DNA of 64,000 nucleotides, taken from NCBI RefSeq assembly GCF_001636615.1, contig NZ_LGEK01000019.1, forward strand, positions 62,001 to 126,000, given 5' to 3'. The notes beneath the pieces are model-generated. The model was not told the origin of the DNA, did no database searches, and was given only the letters and a program-made list of their open reading frames with translations. Both the position numbers and the translations under genes were made by a program. Shown here in pieces: positions 52,301-60,141 of this stretch (the first letter of the stretch is position 1; each line of letters opens with the position of its first letter). Source of the stretch: Mucilaginibacter sp. L294. Its GTDB lineage: Bacteria; Bacteroidota; Bacteroidia; Sphingobacteriales; Sphingobacteriaceae.

Positions 52301-52483
52301 TTTGGTTCTGTGCGTGTTAGTTTAACAGGCCGTAACCTTTGGTTCTTTGCGCCTAACGTACCAAAAGGCACTAACTTTGACCCTGAAACCGGTAGCTTTG
52401 GCGGCGGTAACAACCAGGGTATAGAACTTTCTACAGCGCCTACAGTTAAGCGCTATGGATTTAACCTTACTGTAACGTTCTAA
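49328..52483 (+). CDS. SusC/RagA-type TonB-linked outer membrane receptor
   Basis: A 1051-residue outer membrane transporter. Signal peptide to YAQ (residue 22), CarboxypepD_reg domain (about 23-105), a TonB-box/plug region (ELNEVVVTSFGVKREARSLG, then VLKAMQGKVAGVDIRSSQGTPG), the SusC signature GSGAAALYGSRASNGVILITTK, and a barrel ending in FNLTVTF. It works as the channel of a SusCD complex taking up a saccharide or peptide. It is followed by a SusD and a lipoprotein gene. Codon use is strongly biased, suggesting high expression. Confidence 0.96.
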   Translation: MKKLLLVSLCFLMLCITQVYAQNRTITGTVTSKDDGLPLPGVSVTVSGTTNGTQTNASGKYSLSVPASAKSLTFSFIGFQAHTSSIGSSGSVNVALVAGTNELNEVVVTSFGVKREARSLGASVGKINNEQITQVSEPDVLKAMQGKVAGVDIRSSQGTPGASTRIQIRGNTSFTGDSQPLIVVDGVPYSNENVITSDQGSGGGAYGSGLANIDPNDIADMQILKGSGAAALYGSRASNGVILITTKSGSASRSKKGLEVVVKSSASLEQIAKLPEMQNDFGTGSFGNYSESNGSWGAKFGGSLTRIPAWSAYLAAYPELFPDKTVPYQAYPNNVKDLFKNGSVFENSVNINGGDEKNAVVLTASQLNQNGYMTNQNYQRSNISIGGSTKLANGLNVRGNLSYSRSTQLGGDFGETQLGAPSLFSRTLFLGRNWDLSLPYEDKQGNSIIYAGAGQFDNPRWSAKYNTNNTANERFVANMKADYDVTSWANVAFQLGSNVYGVDRREVIEISSRAAQGLGSLVVDNYRKQEIESSLLLNLHPKLKGDFSLTGLLGANFNQRTITDLTNVGNQFKERGYHNLTNTLQQQIGEDSYSRRRIFGLFGEATVGYKNYAFITATGRNDWSSTLPTNNRSYFYPSVSGTFVFTDAFGIKSSVLDYGKLRASWAKVGRDADPYNLLAGYVSGSNYLGLPSLHISSRAYDANLKPEFTKEVEFGTELSFFQQRINLDFTYYNKNSTNLIVPIATPNSTGYAEYYTNLGGINNKGIEVMLTVKPVMTQSVTWAITGALTKNKNTVTSLKEGLTRFIPSDSYQSISVDEPGMPFGYFRGTVAARDDQGNFLIDPATGLLITATNPAYIGDPTPKYKLGITNTVSYKGFTFSALVDYTKGGSVYSTTIVNELGRGTAKITGDRETTWVIPGVYGDTNTQMPLLDANNNKIPNTTRVTTNDLYFGNSFATNGPDEFAVYDGTVWRLREVSLGYNLPKSLIKRSPFGSVRVSLTGRNLWFFAPNVPKGTNFDPETGSFGGGNNQGIELSTAPTVKRYGFNLTVTF

Positions 52484-52497
52484 TAAAAAAAACAGCT

Positions 52498-54156
52498 ATG
52501 ATACGTAAATTAAAATATATAATACCAGCTATTTTGCTGATAACATCATGCAAAAAGCAACTGGATATTAATACAGACCCTTATAAACCTATATCAGTGT
52601 CTGAAGGGCACTTACTTACCGGTATTGAAAAAAGTTTAGGAGATGCTACTTCACAAAACGGCCTGTCATACCCTTTAGAGGTATATATGCACCGTATAAC
52701 AGTACGCGAGTATCCTAATTCATACGGTGTTACCGGAACTACCGCAGATTGGGGTGGGTTTTATGTTAGCGTGCTAACTAATTCCGATCTTCTTATTGCA
52801 GAAGGAAATAAAAACGGCAACTTGCAATACACCGGTATTGGAGAGATCATCAAAGCCTATGCTTACAGCTTATTAGTAGATATATATGGTGATGTACCTT
52901 TTAGTGAAGTTAACAAATTGACAACTGATAATATAACGAACCCTAAATTTGATCAGGGCAAGGATATTTATCCTCAGTTGATCACATTGCTTGATAAAGG
53001 CATAACCGATCTTAAAGCTTCAGCTACTAACGCTAATACACCTGGAGCCGATGATGTGATATATGGGGGTGACATTGTAAAGTGGGAGAAAGCTGCCAAT
53101 ACAATTAAACTAAAAATGTTGTTGCAACAAAGGTTGGTTAAAGATGTTACTGCTGATGTTACTGCTTTAGTTGCTGGCAATAAGTTAATCAGTTCAACAG
53201 CCGAAAGCTTTTTACTGCCACATGGCCCTAACGGCGCTACCGATGACCGTAACGCGGGATATAGCGAATATTATGCGTCACAGAGAACTAAGAACATAAG
53301 CCCATGGTTTTATGAGATATTAAAGGGTTACAACAAAAACATCTATACAGGTATTACAGACCCTCGTATCCCTTATTATATCTATCAACAGATTGGTGAT
53401 CCAGACTTTACCGGTACTAACCCAAGTGAATACAGGGATGGCAGGTTCTTATCAATATATTTCGGTTCAAACGGGCCTAATGCAGGTCAGTCACAACAGA
53501 ACTATATGTCCATATCTGGTATATATCCAGTGGGCGGTAGATATGATGACGGAGAAGGTGGAAAAGCAGATGCAAGCAGCGGTACCGGTGCTGCGCCGGA
53601 TCGTTTTATTACTTATGCTGATGTATTATATATGGAAGCCGAGTTAAGACATACTGGAAAACTTTCAGGTGATGCAAAAGCCACTTTAGAAGCGGCTATC
53701 AATGAATCATTTAATCAGGTAGATTATGTAATTACTAAATATGTTAAGCCATCACAAGCCGTTCCTACATTAGTTGGTAGCGATGATGTTAAAAATTATG
53801 TAGCAGATGTAATGGCACAGTATGTTGCTAAGCCTAACCAACAACTTGAGCAGATCATGACCCAGAAATGGATCTCGAGCTTTGGTTTTGCGGTTGATGC
53901 TTACACCGATTACAGAAGAACAGGTTTCCCTGTGATATTTGATCCTAATAACACAACTCAGGCTCCGGGTGGTAAAGTACAGCCCCCTGTCGATGGTAAT
54001 CCAGGGTTAGATGGTCCCCAACCGGCAGTACCGGTTTCAGCATCTAAGAAGTTCCCACTTACTTTTCCTTTTCCACAAAATGAATTGGATGGTAACTCAA
54101 GTGCACCTGCTCAAAAGGTAGACTTATCAACTTATAAACCTTTCTGGTTACCATAA
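52498..54156 (+). CDS. SusD/RagB-type outer membrane lipoprotein
   Basis: A 552-residue lipoprotein (lipobox LITSC, C17 or C18) that caps the SusC barrel and binds ligand. SusD-type features: INTDPYKPISVSEGHLL near the start, LLVDIYGDVPFSE, TYADVLYMEAELR and a C-terminal WISSFGFAVDAYTDYRRTGFP. The last block is typical of the SusD-like-2 group, often found with peptide or unknown ligands. It lies 14 bp after the susC gene. No glycosidase is encoded nearby, so the substrate is unknown. Confidence 0.94.
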   Translation: MIRKLKYIIPAILLITSCKKQLDINTDPYKPISVSEGHLLTGIEKSLGDATSQNGLSYPLEVYMHRITVREYPNSYGVTGTTADWGGFYVSVLTNSDLLIAEGNKNGNLQYTGIGEIIKAYAYSLLVDIYGDVPFSEVNKLTTDNITNPKFDQGKDIYPQLITLLDKGITDLKASATNANTPGADDVIYGGDIVKWEKAANTIKLKMLLQQRLVKDVTADVTALVAGNKLISSTAESFLLPHGPNGATDDRNAGYSEYYASQRTKNISPWFYEILKGYNKNIYTGITDPRIPYYIYQQIGDPDFTGTNPSEYRDGRFLSIYFGSNGPNAGQSQQNYMSISGIYPVGGRYDDGEGGKADASSGTGAAPDRFITYADVLYMEAELRHTGKLSGDAKATLEAAINESFNQVDYVITKYVKPSQAVPTLVGSDDVKNYVADVMAQYVAKPNQQLEQIMTQKWISSFGFAVDAYTDYRRTGFPVIFDPNNTTQAPGGKVQPPVDGNPGLDGPQPAVPVSASKKFPLTFPFPQNELDGNSSAPAQKVDLSTYKPFWLP

Positions 54157-54185
54157 TTTATTGATTATATTTAAATATAAATGAT

Positions 54186-55109
54186 ATGAAAAAAATACTA
54201 ATGTACTCACTTGCCGCAATGCTATTTATGGTATCGTGCCGCAAAAGTGATAACCCCAAATTAGAGGGTGTGATACGTGTTCCCTTGCCGAAAATTACAA
54301 TTGATAAAACAGGCGACCTTACCATATCCGCAAAAGAGCCAGATGCCTTTGCGGGAAAATTTGATGTTGGCTTGGTTTACCCGGATGACGTAAAGCCAGC
54401 CAAAGTAGACATTGTGGTTATGAAGAATGACAGTGTTGAAATTATAAAAGTGTTAAAGGCTGATGTTAGCACCTTCCCAACTGCTTTGACAGTTACCGGT
54501 GTGCAGTTAAAGCAACTTTTTGGCGAGTCGGCTGCAATAGGCGATAGTTATCAAATAGGCGCAAATATTACAACTACAGATGGGAAGCTTTACCCTGCGT
54601 TTGCTAAAATAAATGGTAAGGTTGTTTCTCTAAATAATGCTGGTGTAGGAAGCCTTAACGGGTCAAGCCCAACCATCACTTATTCTGCAGTATACCAGTT
54701 TCACATGGAAGAATACGGAGCCGTAGGCACTACAGCACCTTTCACTGTAACTTCAAATGGTTGGGAAGAGGATCCGGTTAATGGACTAGGAATTACTGGG
54801 CCAACAACAGTACCGGTTACTATAATAGATGACACTCATTTGTCATTTGTTTGGGGCCCGGCTAGCAATCCTCATACTATTATAGTTACGATAGATCCGC
54901 TTACAAACACTACATCTGTTGCAAAACAAGTTCTTGGTGACTATGGTGCTCCAGTATGGGGTGGCAATTACGGGAATGCTTCAATTACCAGTGTGAAAAA
55001 CGCTGCTAATAATGTAACACCAGGTAACCTTGGAGTAAGTATACATTTTGAGGTGACAGTAGCCGCCGGTTCATTTGGCGAGTTTACCTTTGCTTTTAAG
55101 AAACAATAA
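54186..55109 (+). CDS. SusE-position surface lipoprotein
   Basis: A 307-residue lipoprotein (lipobox FMVSC, C18) in the third position of the SusCD operon, where SusE/SusF-type ligand-binding proteins are usually found. The mature part is all-beta, Val/Thr-rich, without a recognised fold from sequence: an N-terminal part with repeated DVVMKND-like strands and a C-terminal part around FHMEEYGAVGTTAPFTV. It is probably surface-exposed and helps in binding the same ligand. No catalytic motif is seen. Confidence 0.8.
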   Translation: MKKILMYSLAAMLFMVSCRKSDNPKLEGVIRVPLPKITIDKTGDLTISAKEPDAFAGKFDVGLVYPDDVKPAKVDIVVMKNDSVEIIKVLKADVSTFPTALTVTGVQLKQLFGESAAIGDSYQIGANITTTDGKLYPAFAKINGKVVSLNNAGVGSLNGSSPTITYSAVYQFHMEEYGAVGTTAPFTVTSNGWEEDPVNGLGITGPTTVPVTIIDDTHLSFVWGPASNPHTIIVTIDPLTNTTSVAKQVLGDYGAPVWGGNYGNASITSVKNAANNVTPGNLGVSIHFEVTVAAGSFGEFTFAFKKQ

Positions 55110-55132
55110 GAAGTTTTCTAAAATAACTTGTA

Positions 55133-55164
55133 GGGAAGAGATTAAATATCTCTTCCCTTTTTTT
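55133..55164 (+). terminator. SusCD operon terminator
   Basis: GGGAAGAGAT pairs with ATCTCTTCCC around a TAAAT loop, followed by seven T. Confidence 0.92.
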
Positions 55165-55174
55165 ATGACGCAGA

Positions 55175-56092
55175 CTAAGAAAATTGTATATTTATCTTGC
55201 GCTCATATACCCCTAAATCGGCAATAGTACCCAAAATTAGGCTGCAGTTATCGGGTACATGCCCCGCTGGGAAATCAAAGCAAACCGGGTAGCTATAATC
55301 AGCAACAACATCCATCACAATTTGAGGCAAGGTTTGGCCAAAGGGGATATCATTATCTTTCAGATCGGTAAAACCACCAACAATAAGGCCCGACAGGTTT
55401 TTAAGTTTACCGGCACGTTTTAAGGCCCTTAGCATCCTGTCTATAGCATACAAGTATTCGCCAACGTCTTCAATAAATAAAATCTTTCCGGAGTAATCAA
55501 CATCACTTACCGAGCCATTAGTGGCAAGTAAAAGCGAAAGGTTACCACCTATAAGTGTTCCCCTGCATTCGCCCATACGATTAAGCGGATTGGGCGCTAT
55601 TGTATAAGCCAGCTCTTCGCCAAACAATGCCATTCGTAATGTTTCAAGGGAGTGCCGAGTAGCGTCCGGGATATTTAGTGGCATCTGCCCGTGTATGCAA
55701 GGCAGGTTGTAATTGGCAATTATGTGCGAATGTAACAGGGTGATATCACTAAAACCCACCACCCATTTGGGGTTTGTTTGCAAACGGCTAAAATCAACAA
55801 GGTCTATCATACGGATAGTTCCATAACCACCGCGCGCGCAAAAAACAGCTTTGATGCTATCATCATCAATAAAACGTTGCAAGTCTGCCGCCCTAAAGGC
55901 GTCATCGCCCGCAAACTGGTGGTAAGATGCATTTACGGTATCGCCCAAAACAACCTCAAGCCCCCAATTGGTTAACAGGTTAACAGCATCCGTCATGGGG
56001 ATGGGTAGCTTTTTGGCCGGGCAGGTAATGGCTACCTTATCGCCCTTTTTTAAGTACGGGATTATTGTGTCCGAAGGTCTGTTAGTCGGCAT
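55175..56092 (-). CDS. LD-carboxypeptidase (S66 family)
   Basis: A 305-residue muramoyl-tetrapeptide LD-carboxypeptidase-like protein of peptidoglycan recycling. Family blocks: VAITCPAKKLP, then FCARGGYGTIRMID, GFSDITLLHSHI with the catalytic Ser, CIHGQMPLN, GGNLSLL and LFIEDVGEYLYAIDRML with the catalytic Glu. The His of the triad should be in GHVPDNCSL near the end. No signal peptide, so it is cytoplasmic. It diverges from metG. Confidence 0.93.
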   Translation of the reverse strand: MPTNRPSDTIIPYLKKGDKVAITCPAKKLPIPMTDAVNLLTNWGLEVVLGDTVNASYHQFAGDDAFRAADLQRFIDDDSIKAVFCARGGYGTIRMIDLVDFSRLQTNPKWVVGFSDITLLHSHIIANYNLPCIHGQMPLNIPDATRHSLETLRMALFGEELAYTIAPNPLNRMGECRGTLIGGNLSLLLATNGSVSDVDYSGKILFIEDVGEYLYAIDRMLRALKRAGKLKNLSGLIVGGFTDLKDNDIPFGQTLPQIVMDVVADYSYPVCFDFPAGHVPDNCSLILGTIADLGVYERKINIQFS

Positions 56093-56126
56093 AGGTCCGA
56101 AAGATTAAGTTGTATGCTGTTGCGCT

Positions 56127-56188
56127 GATAACTTTCTGTCTTCCGGCCATACGGGCTTTCCGTCTTACCGACTAAAAAGTTATCTTTG
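56127..56188. promoter_or_regulatory. metG promoter with inverted and direct repeats
   Basis: TATCTTTG (56181-56188) is an exact -7 box, 24 nt before the metG ATG. GATAACTTT (56127-56135) and AAAGTTATC (56176-56184) form an inverted repeat whose right arm overlaps the box. Between them TTTCTGTCTTCCG and TTTCCGTCTTACCG repeat directly. Shared by divergent LD-carboxypeptidase and metG. Confidence 0.5.
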
Positions 56189-56212
56189 CAAATTAATAAA
56201 CATCCCTGTTTA

Positions 56213-58279
56213 ATGTCGCAACTTAATAAATATAAAAGATACACGATAACATCGGCGCTGCCCTATGCAAACGGGCCGCTGCACATTGGCCACCTGGCGG
56301 GCGCATACCTGCCGGCAGATATTTTTGTGCGCTACTTGCGGCTAATGAAAAAGGATGTAGTGTACATTTGCGGCTCGGACGAGCATGGCGCAGCCATCAC
56401 CATAAAGGCCAAAAAAGAAGGCACCACACCACAGGCCATCATTGATAAGTATCATAAACAGATAAAAGATAGCTTTGAGGAGTTTGGGATCGCGTTTGAT
56501 ATTTACCATCGTACGTCATCGTCTATCCATCACGACCTGTCGCAGGAGTTTTTCCTGAATCTGTATGAGAAGGGCGAGTTCATTGAAAAGTACTCCGAGC
56601 AATATTACGATGAAGATTTCGACCAGTTTTTGGCCGACAGATATATTACCGGAACCTGCCCGGTTTGCAGCTATGACAAAGCCTATGGCGACCAATGCGA
56701 AAACTGCGGCACATCTTTAAACCCCACTGATTTAATTGACCCAATATCAACCCTAAGCAATAAAAAGCCGGTATTAAAACCAACCAAACACTGGTACTTG
56801 CCATTGGATAAATACCAGCCTTGGTTAGAAAAATGGATCGATGAAAAAGAGGGTGAGTGGAAGGTAAATGTGTTTGGCCAGTGCCGCTCGTGGTTAAAAT
56901 CGGGCTTGCAGCCACGATCTATGACCCGCGACCTTGATTGGGGGATTGATGTGCCATTAGAAGAAGCAAAAGGCAAGAAGCTATACGTGTGGATGGATGC
57001 GCCCATAGGTTATATATCTGCCACCAAACAATGGGCGATAGATAACGGGAAAGATTGGCAGCAATACTGGAAAAAGCAAGCCAATACCGAAGATGATGCC
57101 TGCCTGATGCATTTTATTGGTAAAGACAACATCGTGTTCCATTGCATCATATTCCCCGCAATATTGAAGGCACATGGCGAGTATGTATTGCCACAAAACG
57201 TACCAGCCAACGAGTTTTTAAACCTGGAAGGCGATAAGCTGTCAACATCGCGTAACCACGCGGTTTGGCTGCATGAATATCTGGAAGAGTTCCCCGGTAA
57301 ACAGGACGAATTGCGTTATGTGCTTACATCAATACTCCCGGAAACCAGCGATAGCGAATTTACCTGGAAAGATTACCAGGCACGCGTAAATAATGAATTA
57401 GTGGCCATTTTAGGCAACTACGTTAACCGTGTAATGATACTGATGCACAAGTATTACGAGGGCAGAGTTGAAAGCGGTAACGCAATCATTAAACTAACAG
57501 ATGCCAAAGTGGATGCTGAACTGGGCGGTTATTATGACGACCTGGGCAAAAACCTGGAGAGTTACCGTTTCCGCGCCGCCCTGCAAAACGTAATGGATAT
57601 GGCCCGCCTGGGCAACCGTTACCTTACTGAGCAAGAGCCATGGAAAACGATTAAAAGCGACCCTGAAGCGGCTAAAACAGCTCTACATAACAGTTTGATA
57701 CTAATAGGCCACCTGGCCACTTGCCTGCAGCCGTTTTTACCGGCAACGGCAACCAAAATATTTGGCATGCTTAATTTAGATGCAGTTACTTTTGACCAGG
57801 AACTTGAATTTGCCAATGGGCATCAGTTAAACCCGGCAGCCTTATTATTTGAGAAGGTTGAAGATGAAGCTATCGAAAAACAGATCCAAAAGCTGGCCGA
57901 CAAAAAAGCGGCATCCGCCCTGGTAACACAGCCTGTTGTTGCGCCAGCAAAAGCCAATATCACATTTGATGAATTTGTTGGATTGGATATCCGTACCGGT
58001 ACTATTTTAACCGCCGAAAAAGTTGCTAAAACTAAAAAGTTATTAAAACTTACCATTGATACAGGTATTGACCAGCGCACTGTCGTGTCGGGCATCGCAG
58101 AGCATTACCAACCTGAAGCCATCATAGGTAAACAGGTAAGTATACTGGTTAACCTGGAGCCAAGAGAGATTAAAGGGATCATGTCGCAAGGGATGATACT
58201 GATGGCAGAAAATGCCGAAGGCAAGTTGAGCTTTGTAGCCCCGGCTGATGAAATGCCAAATGGGTCTGTGATTAGGTAG
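56213..58279 (+). CDS. metG: Methionyl-tRNA synthetase
   Basis: A 688-residue class I synthetase that charges tRNA-Met. TSALPYANGPLHIGHLAGAYL (HIGH at GPLHIGHLAG), zinc knuckle CPVCSYDKAYGDQCENCG, KMSKS variant KLSTSRNHAVW, and a C-terminal tRNA-binding EMAP-like domain (FVGLDIRTGTILTAEKVAKTKKL). The start at 56213 (MSQLNKYKRYTITSALPY) is chosen because the longer in-frame TTG at 56186 lies inside the -7 box. Length normal for the dimeric type. Confidence 0.97.
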   Translation: MSQLNKYKRYTITSALPYANGPLHIGHLAGAYLPADIFVRYLRLMKKDVVYICGSDEHGAAITIKAKKEGTTPQAIIDKYHKQIKDSFEEFGIAFDIYHRTSSSIHHDLSQEFFLNLYEKGEFIEKYSEQYYDEDFDQFLADRYITGTCPVCSYDKAYGDQCENCGTSLNPTDLIDPISTLSNKKPVLKPTKHWYLPLDKYQPWLEKWIDEKEGEWKVNVFGQCRSWLKSGLQPRSMTRDLDWGIDVPLEEAKGKKLYVWMDAPIGYISATKQWAIDNGKDWQQYWKKQANTEDDACLMHFIGKDNIVFHCIIFPAILKAHGEYVLPQNVPANEFLNLEGDKLSTSRNHAVWLHEYLEEFPGKQDELRYVLTSILPETSDSEFTWKDYQARVNNELVAILGNYVNRVMILMHKYYEGRVESGNAIIKLTDAKVDAELGGYYDDLGKNLESYRFRAALQNVMDMARLGNRYLTEQEPWKTIKSDPEAAKTALHNSLILIGHLATCLQPFLPATATKIFGMLNLDAVTFDQELEFANGHQLNPAALLFEKVEDEAIEKQIQKLADKKAASALVTQPVVAPAKANITFDEFVGLDIRTGTILTAEKVAKTKKLLKLTIDTGIDQRTVVSGIAEHYQPEAIIGKQVSILVNLEPREIKGIMSQGMILMAENAEGKLSFVAPADEMPNGSVIR

Positions 58280-58358
58280 TGTGTATATGTGAAAATATGC
58301 AGATGTGCAGGCTGATTTTTCAGAGATAATTTGCACCTTTGCATTTCCTAAAATAAAT

Positions 58359-58430
58359 GGTCCCGTAGTTCAACGGATAGAATAGGAGTTTCCTAAACTC
58401 TAGATATGAGTTCGATTCTCGTCGGGACCA
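58359..58430 (+). tRNA. tRNA-Arg (anticodon CCU)
   Basis: Cloverleaf: acceptor GGTCCCG with CGGGACC, D-arm GTTC/GAAT, anticodon arm GGAGT-TTCCTAA-ACTCT with anticodon CCT (codon AGG), T-arm ATGAG-TTCGATT-CTCGT, discriminator A. CCA is not encoded (A is followed by CATTT). A CACCTTTG box lies 17 nt upstream. A terminator hairpin follows at 58472-58504. Confidence 0.95.
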
Positions 58431-58504
58431 CATTTAAACCCATCCATGGGAACGGCATGGGAAGATTATTGAAAAGCCTTTAGACTAAATCTAAGGGCTT
58501 TTTT
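58408..58504 (+). repeat. tRNA-Arg repeat, copy 1 (tRNA 3' end plus terminator)
   Basis: From the T-arm (GAGTTCGA) through CCACATTTAAACCCATCC, the ATGGGAACGGCATGGG stem and terminator AAAAGCC ... GGCTTTTTT (58472-58504). Recurs with changes at 59135-59237 and 60022-60124. The T-arm/acceptor part differs between copies, but the downstream 70 bp are strongly conserved. Confidence 0.8.
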
Positions 58505-58533
58505 GATTTAAATTATTATCCTACTTTTAGGAT

Positions 58534-59067
58534 GTGGATAATATCGAACATACACCTTTCCCATTTTTAAACTTAAAATGGATTTCATTGGCCTTGTTAA
58601 TTGTTAGCTTGTTGTTCGTTTATTTCATACCACGAGCAATAATGTATCCAAATACTCCATCAATTGGCTGGATAATTTTTGCAATCATGTTTTTCATAAT
58701 TCCGGTGTTGGTTTTTTTAGTATTAAAATCATTTACAAAGTACCCGAAAATAAGTATAGCTTGTGCGTTCGCATCTGTTTTGATAGTTGGGCCTACATTT
58801 GGGCTCTTTCAGGGTTACAGAGAGAAAGCACAGCTATTAAAAGATGGGCAATGGGTAAAAGGAGTTGTTATTGATCATAGTTTTCGTAACGATAGGACTT
58901 GGAAAAAATGGGTTTACAAATGTCAATATAATGCAAGTCAAGTTAGTTATCAGACTTCTTATCATGATGACAAAGAAGATAAGTTGGTAAAAGGGGATAC
59001 AATTAATATAATTTTTAGTAAAAGCTTCCCGAAAATATATTCACTAGCTGAGGATTGGAAACAATAA
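58534..59067 (+). CDS. Orphan gene A of the tRNA array: membrane protein, DUF3592-like
   Basis: A 177-residue AT-rich gene with a GTG start. Three helices (about 15-33, 45-65 and 76-94) are followed by a beta-rich domain GQWVKGVVIDHSFRNDRTWKKWVYKCQYN (read in parts GQWVKGVVIDHSF and KKWVYKCQYN) and GDTINIIFSKSFPKIYSL, which resembles DUF3592. No enzyme motif. It is flanked by copies 1 and 2 of the tRNA-Arg repeat. GTG was chosen because the nearest ATG (58532) is out of frame. Confidence 0.72.
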   Translation: MDNIEHTPFPFLNLKWISLALLIVSLLFVYFIPRAIMYPNTPSIGWIIFAIMFFIIPVLVFLVLKSFTKYPKISIACAFASVLIVGPTFGLFQGYREKAQLLKDGQWVKGVVIDHSFRNDRTWKKWVYKCQYNASQVSYQTSYHDDKEDKLVKGDTINIIFSKSFPKIYSLAEDWKQ

Positions 59068-59088
59068 TTAGTTAATTCAAAACCCAGA

Positions 59089-59237
59089 CAAATTATCCTC
59101 CAAACCCCCTGCACAATACAAATCAGCCATAAAAGAGTTCGAGTTTTGTAGTCTAAGGACCACATTACACCCATCCATGAGAACTGCATGGGAAAGATTA
59201 TTGAAAAGCCTTCAGATGGAAATCTTAAGGCTTTTTT
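59089..59237 (+). repeat. tRNA-Arg repeat, copy 2 (149 bp)
   Basis: Nearly identical to copy 3 over 149 bp, with about 11 differences; both share GAGTTCGAG...GG(A/G)CCACATTA, CCCATCCATG, GAACTGCATGGGAAAGATTATT and terminator AAAAGCCTTCAGAT ... AGGCTTTTTT. It resembles the tRNA-Arg 3' part but with 5 extra nt between T-arm and acceptor end, so it is not a tRNA itself. Confidence 0.85.
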
Positions 59238-59297
59238 GTTCGGTATCCATTAACTTTACAAAACAAAGGCTTATAGAATTACACAATAAACCATCAC

Positions 59298-59948
59298 ATG
59301 AAATTGAGCAACATTTTTTTATTATTAATGCTGACATTATTTATTAGTTGTAGCAGTAACTCAGTACAAAATGACGAGAAGTCTAAAACTAATAAGATAA
59401 AAGATTCCATTAATAAGCAAAAAGCAATTGATGAACAGATGGCAAAGGGAGATCGACCGGACGATGAACAACCAACACCAACACCGGCCGAAGAAAGAAA
59501 ACGATTGATCGAAAGGTATGATCAGGTTGAAACAGTTGATACGACTATCGTCAATGGTAGTGATAATTTGAAGCTTCGCTTAAAATATTATTGTCTGAAG
59601 GATAGCAGTATTATAGTCCCCAAAACATACCAATCGGACGAGAAAAATCCGCATGCTTTTATTACACACCCTTTCGCTTCGACTGTTTTATTGATACATA
59701 ATCAGGATACGGTGTTAAACAGAGAATTTAAGGCAAGTGATTTCAATCCATTTTTTGAAGATAATTTTGGAGGGAATTTAAAAAAATATGGTTCGATTTT
59801 GATGCTGCCAGAATTTTCCAAAAAGAATAGAGATAAAGGCCAAATTGTTTTGATTTACTCAATTGCAATACCAGCAACGGACATAGGAATAGGGATGTAT
59901 TTAATAATTACTAAGAACGGTAATTATAAAATTGTCGAGAATTATTAA
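59298..59948 (+). CDS. Orphan gene B of the tRNA array: lipoprotein
   Basis: A 216-residue AT-rich lipoprotein (lipobox LFISC, C18), with a Lys/Asp-rich linker, an EQPTPTPAEERKR stretch, and a beta-rich C-terminal domain (VDTTIVNGSDNLKLRLKYYCLKDSS, read in parts). Resemblance to DUF4738-type lipoproteins of Bacteroidetes is possible but not certain. It is flanked by repeat copies 2 and 3, which suggests it came in as a cassette. Confidence 0.7.
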   Translation: MKLSNIFLLLMLTLFISCSSNSVQNDEKSKTNKIKDSINKQKAIDEQMAKGDRPDDEQPTPTPAEERKRLIERYDQVETVDTTIVNGSDNLKLRLKYYCLKDSSIIVPKTYQSDEKNPHAFITHPFASTVLLIHNQDTVLNREFKASDFNPFFEDNFGGNLKKYGSILMLPEFSKKNRDKGQIVLIYSIAIPATDIGIGMYLIITKNGNYKIVENY

Positions 59949-59975
59949 TGCAATTAAAAACCTTCAAAATCTGTG

Positions 59976-60124
59976 CAAATCGTCCTCCAAACTCGCTGCA
60001 CAACTCAAATCAGCCATAAAAGAGTTCGAGTTTTGTAGTCTAAGGGCCACATTAAACCCATCCATGGGAACTGCATGGGAAAGATTATTGAAAAGCCTTC
60101 AGATGGAAATCTGGAGGCTTTTTT
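59976..60124 (+). repeat. tRNA-Arg repeat, copy 3 (149 bp)
   Basis: As copy 2, ending AAAAGCCTTCAGATGG, AAATCTGGAGG, CTTTTTT. It is followed by the stop of a minus-strand gene 17 bp later, so it marks the right end of the array. Confidence 0.85.
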
Positions 60125-60141
60125 AGTAACTGTTAATCCCA

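Noticed and set aside
56127..56184. T-box or SAM-type riboswitch before metG
   Set aside because: The inverted repeat is upstream of and overlapping the -7 box, so it is not transcribed as a leader; no T-box sequence or terminator/antiterminator pair is seen.
56186..56212. TTG start for metG nine codons upstream
   Set aside because: The TTG is the last three bases of the exact -7 box TATCTTTG, so it is upstream of the transcript start.
59135..59170. Second and third tRNA-Arg genes (also 60022-60060)
   Set aside because: Only the T-arm-like and acceptor-like end is present; no D-arm or anticodon arm can be folded upstream, and the acceptor has no partner.
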